A stretch of 64,000 nucleotides of DNA. Source: Desertimonas sp963772825 (GTDB taxonomy: Bacteria; Actinomycetota; Acidimicrobiia; Acidimicrobiales; Ilumatobacteraceae). Below the pieces are notes generated by a model. That model did no database searches and was not told the origin of the DNA. It saw only the letters and a list, made by a program, of their open reading frames with translations. Position 1 is the first letter of the stretch; the number at the start of each line of letters is the position of its first letter. Made by a program: the position numbers and the translations under genes. The stretch spans positions 10,026-74,025 of the forward strand of contig CAVYYX010000002.1 in the NCBI GenBank assembly GCA_963772825.1, written 5' to 3'. Below, piece after piece: positions 47,781 through 55,505 of this stretch.

Positions 47781-50516
47781 GTGGGGCAGGATGTCGTCGG
47801 CCGGACCGAGGAGCTCGATGTGCTGCGCGAGTTCCTCGACACCTCGGCCGCCGATCCGCGAGCGCTCGTTCTCGAGGGTCATGCCGGGATCGGGAAGTCG
47901 ACACTCTGGCTGGGGGCCGTGGACGCGGCACGCCAGCGGGGGCGGCGCGTGCTCATCACTCGCCCGACCGAGGCCGAGCAGGGGCTCGCCTTCGCCGGCT
48001 TGGGCGACATCCTCGAGAGTGTCGCCGACGAGGTCCTGGCATCGCTCCTGCCACCGCGGCGGGCGGCCTTGGAGGCCGCCTTGCTGCTCGGCGAGGCACG
48101 TACCGACGTGCACCCGCGAGCCGTCGGCGTCGCGGTCCGCGATGCCCTCGCCCTCGTGGCCGCCGATCACTCTCTCGTCGTCGCCATCGACGACGTGCAG
48201 TGGCTCGACGAATCATCGTCGAGTGCCCTGACGTTCGCGCTGCGACGGCTCGGTGGCTCGGCGCAGTTCCTGCTCGCCCGGCGGATCGAGGAGGGCGTCG
48301 ACGACTCGGAGCTCGAACACGCCTTCGCACCCGATCGGATCGAGCGAGTCCGCCTCGGCCCGCTGAGTCTCGGCGCGACGCAGGTGCTGCTCGATGCTCG
48401 GCTCGACCGTGTCTTCACCCGGCCCGTGCTCCAACGCATCCACACAATTGCTGGCGGCAACCCGCTCTACGCCATCGAAGTCGCCCGGATCATCGGCTCG
48501 GGCATCGACCCAACACGGCCGCTACCCGTTCCCGACTCGCTTGACGGATTGATGGCCGCACGGCTGGCCGGCCTTCCCGAGGAGTCGCGATCCGGACTCG
48601 ACCTGATCGCCGCAGCCGGCGACATCTCCTGGAACCGCCTCCGCGTCGCGGCCGTCGATCCGAATGGACTGCAACCGGCCCTCGATGCGCAGGTGCTCGA
48701 GTCGCAGGGAATGACCGTGCGCTTCGCCCACCCCCTTCTCGCCGCGGCGTACTACCAGCGGCTCTCGCCGACTCGCCGCCAAGATGCCCACCGCGTCGTG
48801 TCCAACCTGGTCGACGATCCGGTCGACCGAGCTCGCCACCTCGCGCTGGCGACCGACCAGCCCGACGCCGATCTGGCGGCGGCACTTGACGACGGAGTCC
48901 AGGCGGCGACCGCACGTGGAGCGATCGCGTCTGCCGTCGAGCTCGGCGAGCACGCTCTACGGCTGACTCCGCCCGGTGACGCGGGACAAATCGGTCGCCG
49001 AACGACAACGCTGGCCCGGGCTCATCTCGCCCACGCAACTGTCGATCGTGCCGAGGAGCTGCTCCGGGCACTGCTCGACCACGAAGGCCCTGGAACGCCG
49101 CGCGCCGAAGCGCTTCTCGCGCTTCGCGACGTCGGAAGCGATCGGGACGACCCCATCGCCCTGCTCCGGGAGGCGCTCGAGGAGGCGGACGGCGACCGTA
49201 CCCTGCAGGCGCGGATCCACACGCGGCTGGGCTGGGACCTGCGCTTCATCGGCGAGCGGGTCGCCGCCGAATCCCATGCCGCTGCAGCTCTCGCGTTGGC
49301 CGAGCAACTGGACGACGCTGGCCTTCTCGCCGCCGCGCTGGCGACTTTCGCCGGTGCCCGACACCATAACGGCGAGCCCGATGCCTTCGAGCTCGCCGAC
49401 CGTGCGTGCTCGATGATCGCCGACCTCACCGACACCGCGGTGCGGATCGATGTCGCCGGCTTACTGGTGACCACGTTCGTATGGACTGGCCATCACGATC
49501 GTCTGCGCGCTCTGTTCGAGCCGCTCTGCCCCGAGTTGGCCGCACACGACGAGTCGCGACTGGGAAGCGCGCTGTGGAGTCTCGCGCTCGTCGAGCTCGC
49601 GGCCGGTCGCTTCACACTCGCCGGCGATCTGGCCAAGCGTTCGTCCGAGATCTTCCAGCTGTACGGCAGCGATGAGGACGTGCCCGCCAGCATCTGGGCG
49701 TTGGCGGCGACCAGCGCCTATCGAGGAGACCTCACGACCGCCAATCGCTTGGCGGCGGAGGGACTGCGCATGGCCGAGCGGAGCGTCCCCATCTTCGTCG
49801 TGCACTTCCAAGGCTTGATCGGGCAGGTGGCCCAGTGGAGCGGAGACTCGTCAACCGCCTGCACGCACTTCGCGGCCGCCGAGCGGGCCAACGAACTGGG
49901 GGGCTCCCGCGATCCAAGCATGGCCGGCTGGCGGGCCGACTTCTGCGAGGCGCTGCTCGCGTGCGGGCGCGCCGACGAAGCAATCACGATGTTGGACGCC
50001 TGGGAGCGTGACGCCATGCGCCTCGGCCGTTCGCCGGTGCTGGCCAGGGCGCACCGCTGTCGTGGCCTGCTTGCCACGGCGGCGGGCGACGTCGGCCTGG
50101 CGGTCGCCCTCCTCGATCAGGCGGCGAGGGAGCACGCCGAGATCGGGGACCCGTTCGGACGCGCCCGCGCCCTGCTGATCCTCGGGGGCGTGCGCCGGCG
50201 GGCGGGACGGAAGCGGACCGCCCGTGCGGCGCTCGAGGAGAGCCTCGCCTTGTTTGAGACGTGCGGTGCGGACGGCTGGGCGGAGCAGACGCGGGTCGAG
50301 CTCGGCAGCGTCGGTGGACGGACGCGACAGGCGGGGCTCACCGCTGCCGAGCGACGGGTCGCCGACCTCGTGGCCGAAGGCCGCACGAACCGCGAGGTAG
50401 CAGCCGCCCTGTTCATCGGCGAACGGACGGTCGAGACCCACCTCTCCCACATCTACGCCAAGCTCGGCGTGCGCTCACGCACCGAATTGGCGCGGAGCCT
50501 CCCCGCCCGAATCTGA
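47781..50516 (+). CDS. LuxR-family ATPase regulator (LAL type)
   Basis: 911 residues from GTG 47781. The N-terminal AAA/STAND ATPase has Walker A LVLEGHAGIGKSTLWLGAVD (about 30-50) and Walker B SLVVAIDDVQWLDES (about 130). A long helical TPR-like middle (many AEELLRALLDHEG-type repeats) leads to the C-terminal LuxR HTH GLTAAERRVADLVAEGRTNR followed by EVAAALFIGERTVETHLSHI. This is the MalT/LAL architecture, in which ligand and ATP control DNA binding. Target genes are not evident; the small ligand-like proteins downstream (50585-51456) are candidates. Confidence 0.9.
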   Translation: MGQDVVGRTEELDVLREFLDTSAADPRALVLEGHAGIGKSTLWLGAVDAARQRGRRVLITRPTEAEQGLAFAGLGDILESVADEVLASLLPPRRAALEAALLLGEARTDVHPRAVGVAVRDALALVAADHSLVVAIDDVQWLDESSSSALTFALRRLGGSAQFLLARRIEEGVDDSELEHAFAPDRIERVRLGPLSLGATQVLLDARLDRVFTRPVLQRIHTIAGGNPLYAIEVARIIGSGIDPTRPLPVPDSLDGLMAARLAGLPEESRSGLDLIAAAGDISWNRLRVAAVDPNGLQPALDAQVLESQGMTVRFAHPLLAAAYYQRLSPTRRQDAHRVVSNLVDDPVDRARHLALATDQPDADLAAALDDGVQAATARGAIASAVELGEHALRLTPPGDAGQIGRRTTTLARAHLAHATVDRAEELLRALLDHEGPGTPRAEALLALRDVGSDRDDPIALLREALEEADGDRTLQARIHTRLGWDLRFIGERVAAESHAAAALALAEQLDDAGLLAAALATFAGARHHNGEPDAFELADRACSMIADLTDTAVRIDVAGLLVTTFVWTGHHDRLRALFEPLCPELAAHDESRLGSALWSLALVELAAGRFTLAGDLAKRSSEIFQLYGSDEDVPASIWALAATSAYRGDLTTANRLAAEGLRMAERSVPIFVVHFQGLIGQVAQWSGDSSTACTHFAAAERANELGGSRDPSMAGWRADFCEALLACGRADEAITMLDAWERDAMRLGRSPVLARAHRCRGLLATAAGDVGLAVALLDQAAREHAEIGDPFGRARALLILGGVRRRAGRKRTARAALEESLALFETCGADGWAEQTRVELGSVGGRTRQAGLTAAERRVADLVAEGRTNREVAAALFIGERTVETHLSHIYAKLGVRSRTELARSLPARI

Positions 50517-50584
50517 GGAGCACCGAGCAAAGATCAGGGGTTCCCACGATTCCCCCGCGCCAGCGGTTTCCTACCGTCGACTGC

Positions 50585-50884
50585 GTGCCGGTTTTCCTCG
50601 TCGAGACGTACCTCAATATCGGAAACGCGCGGGGACGGGCGGCGCGTGAGCGCCGGGCACGGTCGGCTGCCGAGCAGCTGACACGCGACGGGACCCCCGT
50701 CCACTTCCAGGGCTCGATCCACATCGCCGAGGACGAGATCTGCTTCTTCACCTTCGATGCCAAGTCAGCGCGAACCGCGGCCGCCGCAGCGCGGCTGGCC
50801 GGGCTCGCGCCGCTGCGCGTCGTGGAGGCAGAGCTTGGGGCAATCGACCTCACCACACCACAACCAAACAAGGAGCAACCATGA
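50585..50884 (+). CDS. Small conserved protein (DUF4242-like)
   Basis: 99 residues from GTG 50585 (MPVFLVETYLNIGNARGRAA). The pattern RERRARSAAEQLTRDGTPVH then FQGSIHIAEDEICFFTFDAK and AAARLAGLAPLRVVEAEL is a ferredoxin-like-fold family seen beside regulators in actinobacteria. It overlaps the next gene's start by 4 bp (ATGA). Biochemical role unknown. Confidence 0.65.
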   Translation: MPVFLVETYLNIGNARGRAARERRARSAAEQLTRDGTPVHFQGSIHIAEDEICFFTFDAKSARTAAAAARLAGLAPLRVVEAELGAIDLTTPQPNKEQP

Positions 50885-51456
50885 ACACTTTCACCAACCG
50901 CCGACTTGCCGTCATGGCGGTCGTCGGGCTCGGGGCAAGCCTCGGGCCGATCGGTGCATCGGCAACGACACCGCCCACCGAGCCACCGATCCCGCCGATC
51001 GCCGTCGAGGAGTTCACCCGCCTCGACGCCGAGACCCTCGTGCGTGGCGCCGTCACCGACGACGTCACGGCGACGATCACGATCAACCGCGAGGGCATGG
51101 ACGAGATGGTCCTCGACCTCGCCGACCTCTCCAACGTCGCCGTCGCGAGATTCACCGTGCAACCCGGTGCCCAGTTCCCCTGGCACACCCACCCGGGCCC
51201 GGTCATCGTCAACGTCACCCAGGGCGAACTCGTCTACGTGATGGCCGAGGGCTGTCACGAGGCGGCGTATCCGACCGGAAGTGCCTTCGTCGATCCCGGC
51301 CGCGGCATGGTCCACACCGCCTACAACCCGACCGACGGCGAAACGGTCATCGTCGCCACCTTTCTCGAAGTGCCCGCCGACGGACCACTGTCGATCACCG
51401 AGGGGATCACCGCACCAGCCGACAACTGCGGCCTCGCCACCTCACCCCCCAGCTGA
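50881..51456 (+). CDS. Exported cupin-domain protein
   Basis: 191 residues. Signal MNTFTNRRLAVMAVVGLGAS with cleavage likely after ASA. Then a cupin_2 barrel: VARFTVQPGAQFPWHTHPGP (His pair), VIVNVTQGELVYVMAEG and GMVHTAYNPTDGETVIVATF (third His). The three-His pattern suggests metal binding. It overlaps the DUF4242-like gene and is probably co-translated. Confidence 0.82.
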   Translation: MNTFTNRRLAVMAVVGLGASLGPIGASATTPPTEPPIPPIAVEEFTRLDAETLVRGAVTDDVTATITINREGMDEMVLDLADLSNVAVARFTVQPGAQFPWHTHPGPVIVNVTQGELVYVMAEGCHEAAYPTGSAFVDPGRGMVHTAYNPTDGETVIVATFLEVPADGPLSITEGITAPADNCGLATSPPS

Positions 51457-51470
51457 CCCGGCGGAAGCCA

Positions 51471-51518
51471 ACCGATGGGTGTTTACGGGACGGAACGGTC
51501 CCCTAAACACCCATCGGT
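51471..51518. repeat. Palindromic repeat family 1, copy 2
   Basis: ACCGATGGGTGTTTA-CGGGAC / GTCCCC-TAAACACCCATCGGT around GGAACG. It lies between two convergent genes (cupin and Gfo/Idh/MocA), so it serves as a two-way terminator. Confidence 0.7.
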
Positions 51519-51522
51519 GCGG

Positions 51523-52764
51523 TCAGACGAGGCGATCGGTGAACTCGCCGGTGGCGGGATCCTTGAGGATCAGCTTGCGGCGGCCGTCGGGGAGATGCTC
51601 CTCCTTGATCACGGTGAGCCCGTCCTCGCTGCGCGCCGGGCGGGCGATCCGTGGCGTCGAGCCGCCGCGCCAGTCGAGCTCGATCGGCTCCCAGGCCCGG
51701 CTCGCCGCCGACCGGAAGCACGCGTCCATCACGGCGTTGACGACGTAGCCGTCGTAAAACGTCTCGGTCGGTTGGCGACCCTCGTCGATGGCATCGAACA
51801 TGTCGGTGAACATGTCGACGTAACCGAGCTCGCCGACCTCGTCGCCGACCGGGAAGATCCACCCACTCTCGGTCTCGGCCTTCTCGGCGACGTAGCCGCC
51901 CTTGCCGCTGGAGAACATCTCGAACCCGGTGCGCAGGAAGTGGTTCGTCCAGATCGTGCCCTCGGTGCCGGCGACCTCGTCGCGCAGGTCCATGCCGCCG
52001 CGGAACGTCCAGCTGACCTCGAACTGGCCGATCGCCCCGCTGTCGAACTTGATCAGGGCGATGGCGTTGTCCTCGGCCTCGATGGGGTGGACCAGCGTGT
52101 CGCTCCAGCACATCACCTCGACGGGCCGGTTGCCCTTGCCCACGTAGCTGCGGATGATCTCGATGCAGTGGCAGCCGAGGTCGACGATGCACCCACCTCC
52201 GGCCTTGTCGGCGTCCCAGAACCAGGCGCTGTGCGGACCGGGGTGGGTCTCCCGGCTCCGCACCCACAGAACGTCACCGATCGCCCCGCCGCCGACCGAC
52301 GCCACCGCCTTGAGGGTCTTGGGCGTGTACACGAGATCCTCGAGGTAGCCGGCGAACACGCCTGCCGACTCGACGAGGTCGAGGATCCGCTTGGCCTCCT
52401 CTGCGCTGCGAGCCAGCGGCTTGGTGCACAGCACGGCCTTGCCGGCGGCGGCCACGGTGGCGATCGCCTCCTCGTGCATGTCGTTGGGCAGACCGACGAC
52501 GACCGTGTCGACGTCGGGGTCGTTGACCGCCTCGGCGATGCTCGTCGTCGCCCGCGGCACCCCCCAGCGCTCCATGAACGCCGCGCCGCGCTCGACCGAT
52601 CTGGAGTAGACGACCTCGACCCGGTCGCGGCTGCGCCGGCCGTGCAACGTCATCGTGTAGAAGTCGCCGATCAGCCCGGTGCCGAGCATGGCGACGCGAT
52701 GGCCTGCGCTCACAGTTGTCCCCCCTGGTGACGATCGGTCACCGGTAGCGAGTTGTCTAGACAT
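51523..52764 (-). CDS. Gfo/Idh/MocA-family oxidoreductase under GntR control
   Basis: 413 residues if ATG 52764, inside the operator, is used (MSRQLATGDRSS). A GTG at 52713 preceded by AGGGGGG would give 396 residues beginning VSAGHRVAMLGTGLIGDFYT. Both are in frame. The Rossmann site AMLGTGLIGDFY, VVVGLPNDMHEEAIATVAAA, VLCTKPLARSAEE (catalytic KP) and GGGCIVDLGCHCIEIIRSYV are typical. It is a second sugar dehydrogenase of the regulon, 16 kb from the regulator gene. Confidence 0.9.
   Translation of the reverse strand: MSRQLATGDRSSPGGTTVSAGHRVAMLGTGLIGDFYTMTLHGRRSRDRVEVVYSRSVERGAAFMERWGVPRATTSIAEAVNDPDVDTVVVGLPNDMHEEAIATVAAAGKAVLCTKPLARSAEEAKRILDLVESAGVFAGYLEDLVYTPKTLKAVASVGGGAIGDVLWVRSRETHPGPHSAWFWDADKAGGGCIVDLGCHCIEIIRSYVGKGNRPVEVMCWSDTLVHPIEAEDNAIALIKFDSGAIGQFEVSWTFRGGMDLRDEVAGTEGTIWTNHFLRTGFEMFSSGKGGYVAEKAETESGWIFPVGDEVGELGYVDMFTDMFDAIDEGRQPTETFYDGYVVNAVMDACFRSAASRAWEPIELDWRGGSTPRIARPARSEDGLTVIKEEHLPDGRRKLILKDPATGEFTDRLV
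52753..52764 (-). promoter_or_regulatory. GntR operator of the second Gfo/Idh/MocA gene
   Basis: Minus strand ATGTCTAGACAA, identical over 12 bp to the SDR site and again encoding M-S-R-Q in the gene's frame. Confidence 0.7.
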
Positions 52765-52824
52765 TGAACCAGGCCCGGTGTTCGGCGGGCTAGCCTGGAC
52801 CGTGGTCAGCCGGGATCTCCGGCT

Positions 52825-52866
52825 GCTGCCGACGAGGGTGTCCCGTACCGGCAGCTGCAAAGACGG
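52825..52866 (+). ncRNA. Guanidine-III riboswitch
   Basis: GCTGCCGACGAGGGTGT, CCCGTACCGGCAGC, then TGCAAAGACGGG. Stem GCTGCCG/CGGCAGC (7 bp) encloses GACGAGG..CCGTACC, and ACGGG can pair back with CCCGT as a pseudoknot. This matches the ykkC-III (guanidine-III) consensus in order and sequence. It ends 4-5 nt before the AGGAG ribosome site of an SMR exporter, the family's standard target, so guanidinium binding would expose the RBS. Confidence 0.85.
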
Positions 52867-52881
52867 GCTCAGGAGCATGTC

Positions 52882-53211
52882 ATGGCCTGGATCCTGTTGA
52901 CCGTCGCCGGCCTCCTCGAGGTCGGCTGGGCGTCCGCCCTGCCCGCCACCAACGGGCTGACCCGTCCCGCCCCGACGGCGCTGTTCGTCGGTCTGCTCGC
53001 CGCCAGCATGATCGCCCTGGCGATGGCCACGCGCACGATCCCCGTGGCCACGGCCTATGCCGTGTGGGTGGGTATCGGTGCGGCGGGTGCCGCCATCGTC
53101 GGGATGCTCTGGAGGGGCGACCCGGCCTCGCCACTGCGGGTCATCTGCCTGGCGCTGATGGTGCTGGCGATCGTCGGGCTCAAATTGTCGGGGAGCCACG
53201 GCGCGACGTGA
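52882..53211 (+). CDS. gdx: SMR-family guanidinium exporter (Gdx/SugE-like)
   Basis: 109 residues with four membrane segments. MAWILLTVAGLLEVGWASAL contains the essential Glu13 of SMR proteins. RTIPVATAYAVWVGIGAAGA, VGMLWRGDPASPLRVICLAL and MVLAIVGLKLSGS complete the family. ATPVATAYAVW-type motifs and the riboswitch place it with the Gdx (SugE) subtype, which exchanges guanidinium for protons, rather than the EmrE multidrug subtype. Its 3' end overlaps the converging VanZ-like gene by about 32 bp. Confidence 0.92.
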   Translation: MAWILLTVAGLLEVGWASALPATNGLTRPAPTALFVGLLAASMIALAMATRTIPVATAYAVWVGIGAAGAAIVGMLWRGDPASPLRVICLALMVLAIVGLKLSGSHGAT

Positions 53212-53686
53212 CGCGGAACAGCCCGGCGATCGTGCTGTAGGCGATGTAGCACATCGCCACGACCACCGCGCCGACCAACACACCGACGGCGTTGGCCCGC
53301 ACGTCGCTGATCTCGACGGCTCTCGTGTCGGACCAGCGGCCCTGGGCAGCCTCGACCACCAGGCTGGCGGCGAACACGGCGACGGCGCCGATCGCCAGCC
53401 CGATCCACGTCCACACGGCCCACCCGACGAGCACGATGGCCATCGCCCACACGGCGATGTGGACGATGGAGTCGCTCTCCGGCAGGCGCGGATCGGCGAG
53501 GACATCTGCGGGGTTGGCGTCGATGCGGTCGAACAAGCGTCGGGCGAAGTCGCCGCCGATCCGCCGGAGCGCCCCTGGGGCGCGGTCCGACAGCATCAGC
53601 ATCGCGTTGAACAGCAACGCCACCACGCCGGCGAGCGCAGCGAGGGCCCGGAGCGCCAGCGGCGGACGGTTGGCGGGCGAGGTCAT
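53180..53686 (-). CDS. VanZ-like membrane protein
   Basis: 168 residues with about five hydrophobic segments. It starts MTSPANRPPLALRALAALAG. DSIVHIAVWAMAIVLVGWAV, VVEAAQGRWSDTRAVEISDV and RANAVGVLVGAVVV form the VanZ-like pattern (VEAAQ...R..EI.DV.AN..G). Function of the family is obscure beyond a link to the envelope in VanZ. It converges on the SMR gene. Confidence 0.75.
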   Translation of the reverse strand: MTSPANRPPLALRALAALAGVVALLFNAMLMLSDRAPGALRRIGGDFARRLFDRIDANPADVLADPRLPESDSIVHIAVWAMAIVLVGWAVWTWIGLAIGAVAVFAASLVVEAAQGRWSDTRAVEISDVRANAVGVLVGAVVVAMCYIAYSTIAGLFRVTSRRGSPTI

Positions 53687-53711
53687 CGTGGTGATCCTGG
53701 CGCGCCCGGAA

Positions 53712-53786
53712 CCGAACTGGGCGGCGTCCGCTGCGCCTTCCGGACCGATCGCCGCCCAGATCGGGAAGTGGACCGCGGGCCGCCCA
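53712..53786. repeat. Palindromic repeat family 2, copy b (CTGGGCGGC)
   Basis: GAACTGGGCGGC ... TTCCGGACCGATCGCCGCCC ... TGGACCGCGGGCCGCCCAGA. Aligned end to end with copy a at 19980-20056, the two outer arms, the CCGGACCGA core and the TGGACCG unit are conserved while the inner spacer differs. Confidence 0.6.
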
Positions 53787-53798
53787 GAACGAGAACGG

Positions 53799-55187
53799 TC
53801 AGTCGGCGGTCATCCGCCACGGCTCCCAGCTGCCGGAGCGCTGGTACAAGGCGTAGGCCGCCGTGGCGTTGGTACGCGGGTCGTAGAGGTCGTCGGCCGA
53901 CGTGACTCCGAGGTCGGCGAGCCAGCTGGCATGGACGTCGTAGTAGATCTGGAAGAGCCCGGAGCAGCAGTAGTTCTGAGCCCGCGGGTCGTAGCCGCTC
54001 TCCCGCCAGGCGATCCGCAGAGCCTGTTCCTCGAGATCGTCGGGCCACACCTCGCGGATGATCTGTTCGATCTCGCCCGGGGCCGGCGGGGCAGGCGGCA
54101 CCGTGGTCTGCTCTTGGGTGGTCGCCGGCGGCTCGGTGGTCGCCGGGGCGGTGGAAGCAGGCGCGTCGGTCGTCGCCGGGGTCGTGGTCGGTGCCTGCGT
54201 CGAGGGCGCGGCGGTCGTGGGTGCGACGGTGGTCGGCGCCGACGGACCGCTTGCACCAACCGGCAGGCAGACCTCGGAACCCGGGTAGAGCGGGGTGTCC
54301 ACAGTGGCGTCGTTGAGTTTGAGCAACTCGTCGAGCGCGAGGTCGGCGGCGTCGGCGATCCGCAACCAATAGTCCCCGGCAACCGACTCGTAACGATTGC
54401 CACAGGCCTGCGCCTGGGCGGCCATCGTCGCCGCGCCGCCCCCCGACGAATCGTCGTCGCTCGCCGACGAGAACCCGGCGGGCGTCGCCGCCCCGGCCGG
54501 CAGGCAGATCGTGCTGCCCGGATAGATCGGCGTCTCCGCCGTGGCCTCGTTGACTTCGAGGAGGTCGTCGAGCGACGTGTCGGTGCCGTCGGCGATGCGC
54601 AGCCAGTAGTCGCCGGCCGCGGCGGTGTACCGGTTGGAGCAGTCGGGCGCCGCGCTCAGTGCCTGTGGCGCAGCCGTCGCCTCGTCCGCCTCGTCCGTAG
54701 CGGCTGCCTCGTCGTCGGCGATCTCGGCACCGAGATCGGCGGAGTTCGTGTCGGTCGACGGCTCGCCGTCGGTCGCTGCGGTGACGACGACGGCGTCGCC
54801 GGCCGTCGACGGCGGAGCCTCCGTCGTCGCGACGGTCGTCGTGGTCTGCTGGTCGATCGCCCGCAGGGCATCGTCACCGTCACCGCCTCCGAGGGCCCCG
54901 AACAACGGCACGGCGAGCACGGCGGCGAGGACGACGGCACCGACGCTGAGCACCCTGGGGTCGACGGATTGGAGCGGTCCGAGCCGGCGGGCGATGGGCA
55001 ACGGCTCGAGCCACATCGATGCGCCGTCGTCGAGCTCCTCGAGGGGCTGCTCGCGCCGCACGACGTGGTGCGTCCGGGTGCGTTCTGGTGAACGCCCACG
55101 AACCCGTTCGAGCTGTGAGGTGCGGTCGGGATCGACCTGCGGGCCGTCCCAGAAGTCGTCGTCGTCGTCGGTGAAGTAGTTGCTCAT
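53799..55187 (-). CDS. LysM and lytic-transglycosylase-like wall protein
   Basis: 462 residues starting MSNYFTDDDDDFWDGPQVDP. An acidic N-terminus of about 85 residues precedes one membrane segment (VLSVGAVVLAAVLAVPLFGA, about 90-110), giving a type II membrane topology. Two LysM-like repeats follow (YTAAAGDYWLRIADGTDTSL and YESVAGDYWLRIADAADLAL), each ending YPGS.(I/V)CLP. A Thr/Pro/Ala stalk then leads to a lysozyme-like domain (ALRIAWRESGYDPRAQN, CCSGLFQIYYDVHASWLADL, NATAAYALYQRSGSWEPW) with the catalytic-type Glu in RES. It probably binds and cuts peptidoglycan. Confidence 0.85.
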   Translation of the reverse strand: MSNYFTDDDDDFWDGPQVDPDRTSQLERVRGRSPERTRTHHVVRREQPLEELDDGASMWLEPLPIARRLGPLQSVDPRVLSVGAVVLAAVLAVPLFGALGGGDGDDALRAIDQQTTTTVATTEAPPSTAGDAVVVTAATDGEPSTDTNSADLGAEIADDEAAATDEADEATAAPQALSAAPDCSNRYTAAAGDYWLRIADGTDTSLDDLLEVNEATAETPIYPGSTICLPAGAATPAGFSSASDDDSSGGGAATMAAQAQACGNRYESVAGDYWLRIADAADLALDELLKLNDATVDTPLYPGSEVCLPVGASGPSAPTTVAPTTAAPSTQAPTTTPATTDAPASTAPATTEPPATTQEQTTVPPAPPAPGEIEQIIREVWPDDLEEQALRIAWRESGYDPRAQNYCCSGLFQIYYDVHASWLADLGVTSADDLYDPRTNATAAYALYQRSGSWEPWRMTAD

Positions 55188-55355
55188 CACGTGTGGGTGG
55201 TGGACGCTCGCCTGGCGCCGACAGGGGAACGGTCTAGCACGGGTCGTCATCAGATCGCAACATTGGTGAAGAAATAGAAATGTTCGACACGGGAGCGACA
55301 TTCCCGCCGACGGCGGTCCGCGAGGGCCGTAGCCGATACCATCGACCCGACACTT

Positions 55356-55446
55356 GGAGAGGTGGCGGAGTCCGGTCGAACGCGCCTCCCTGCTAAGGAG
55401 GTGACCGCCGCAAGGTGGTCCGTGGGTTCAAATCCCACCCTCTCCG
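55356..55446 (+). tRNA. tRNA-Ser (GCT)
   Basis: GGAGAGGTGGCGGAGTCCGG at the 5' end, anticodon stem-loop CTCCCTGCTAAGGAGG (anticodon GCT), long variable arm CCGCCGCAAGGTGG, T-loop GGGTTCAAATCCC and acceptor CCTCTCC plus G. 91 nt, no encoded CCA. Confidence 0.95.
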
Positions 55447-55461
55447 CTCAACCCCTGCGAC

Positions 55462-55505
55462 CGATGGGTGTTCTCATGACGGTTCGGTCAGGACAACACC
55501 CATCG
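55462..55505. repeat. Palindromic repeat family 1, copy 3
   Basis: CGATGGGTGTT / AACACCCATCG outer arms as in copies 1 and 2, with a diverged inner part (CTCATGAC / GTCAGGAC). Located 15 bp after tRNA-Ser(GCT), so probably its terminator. Confidence 0.6.
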
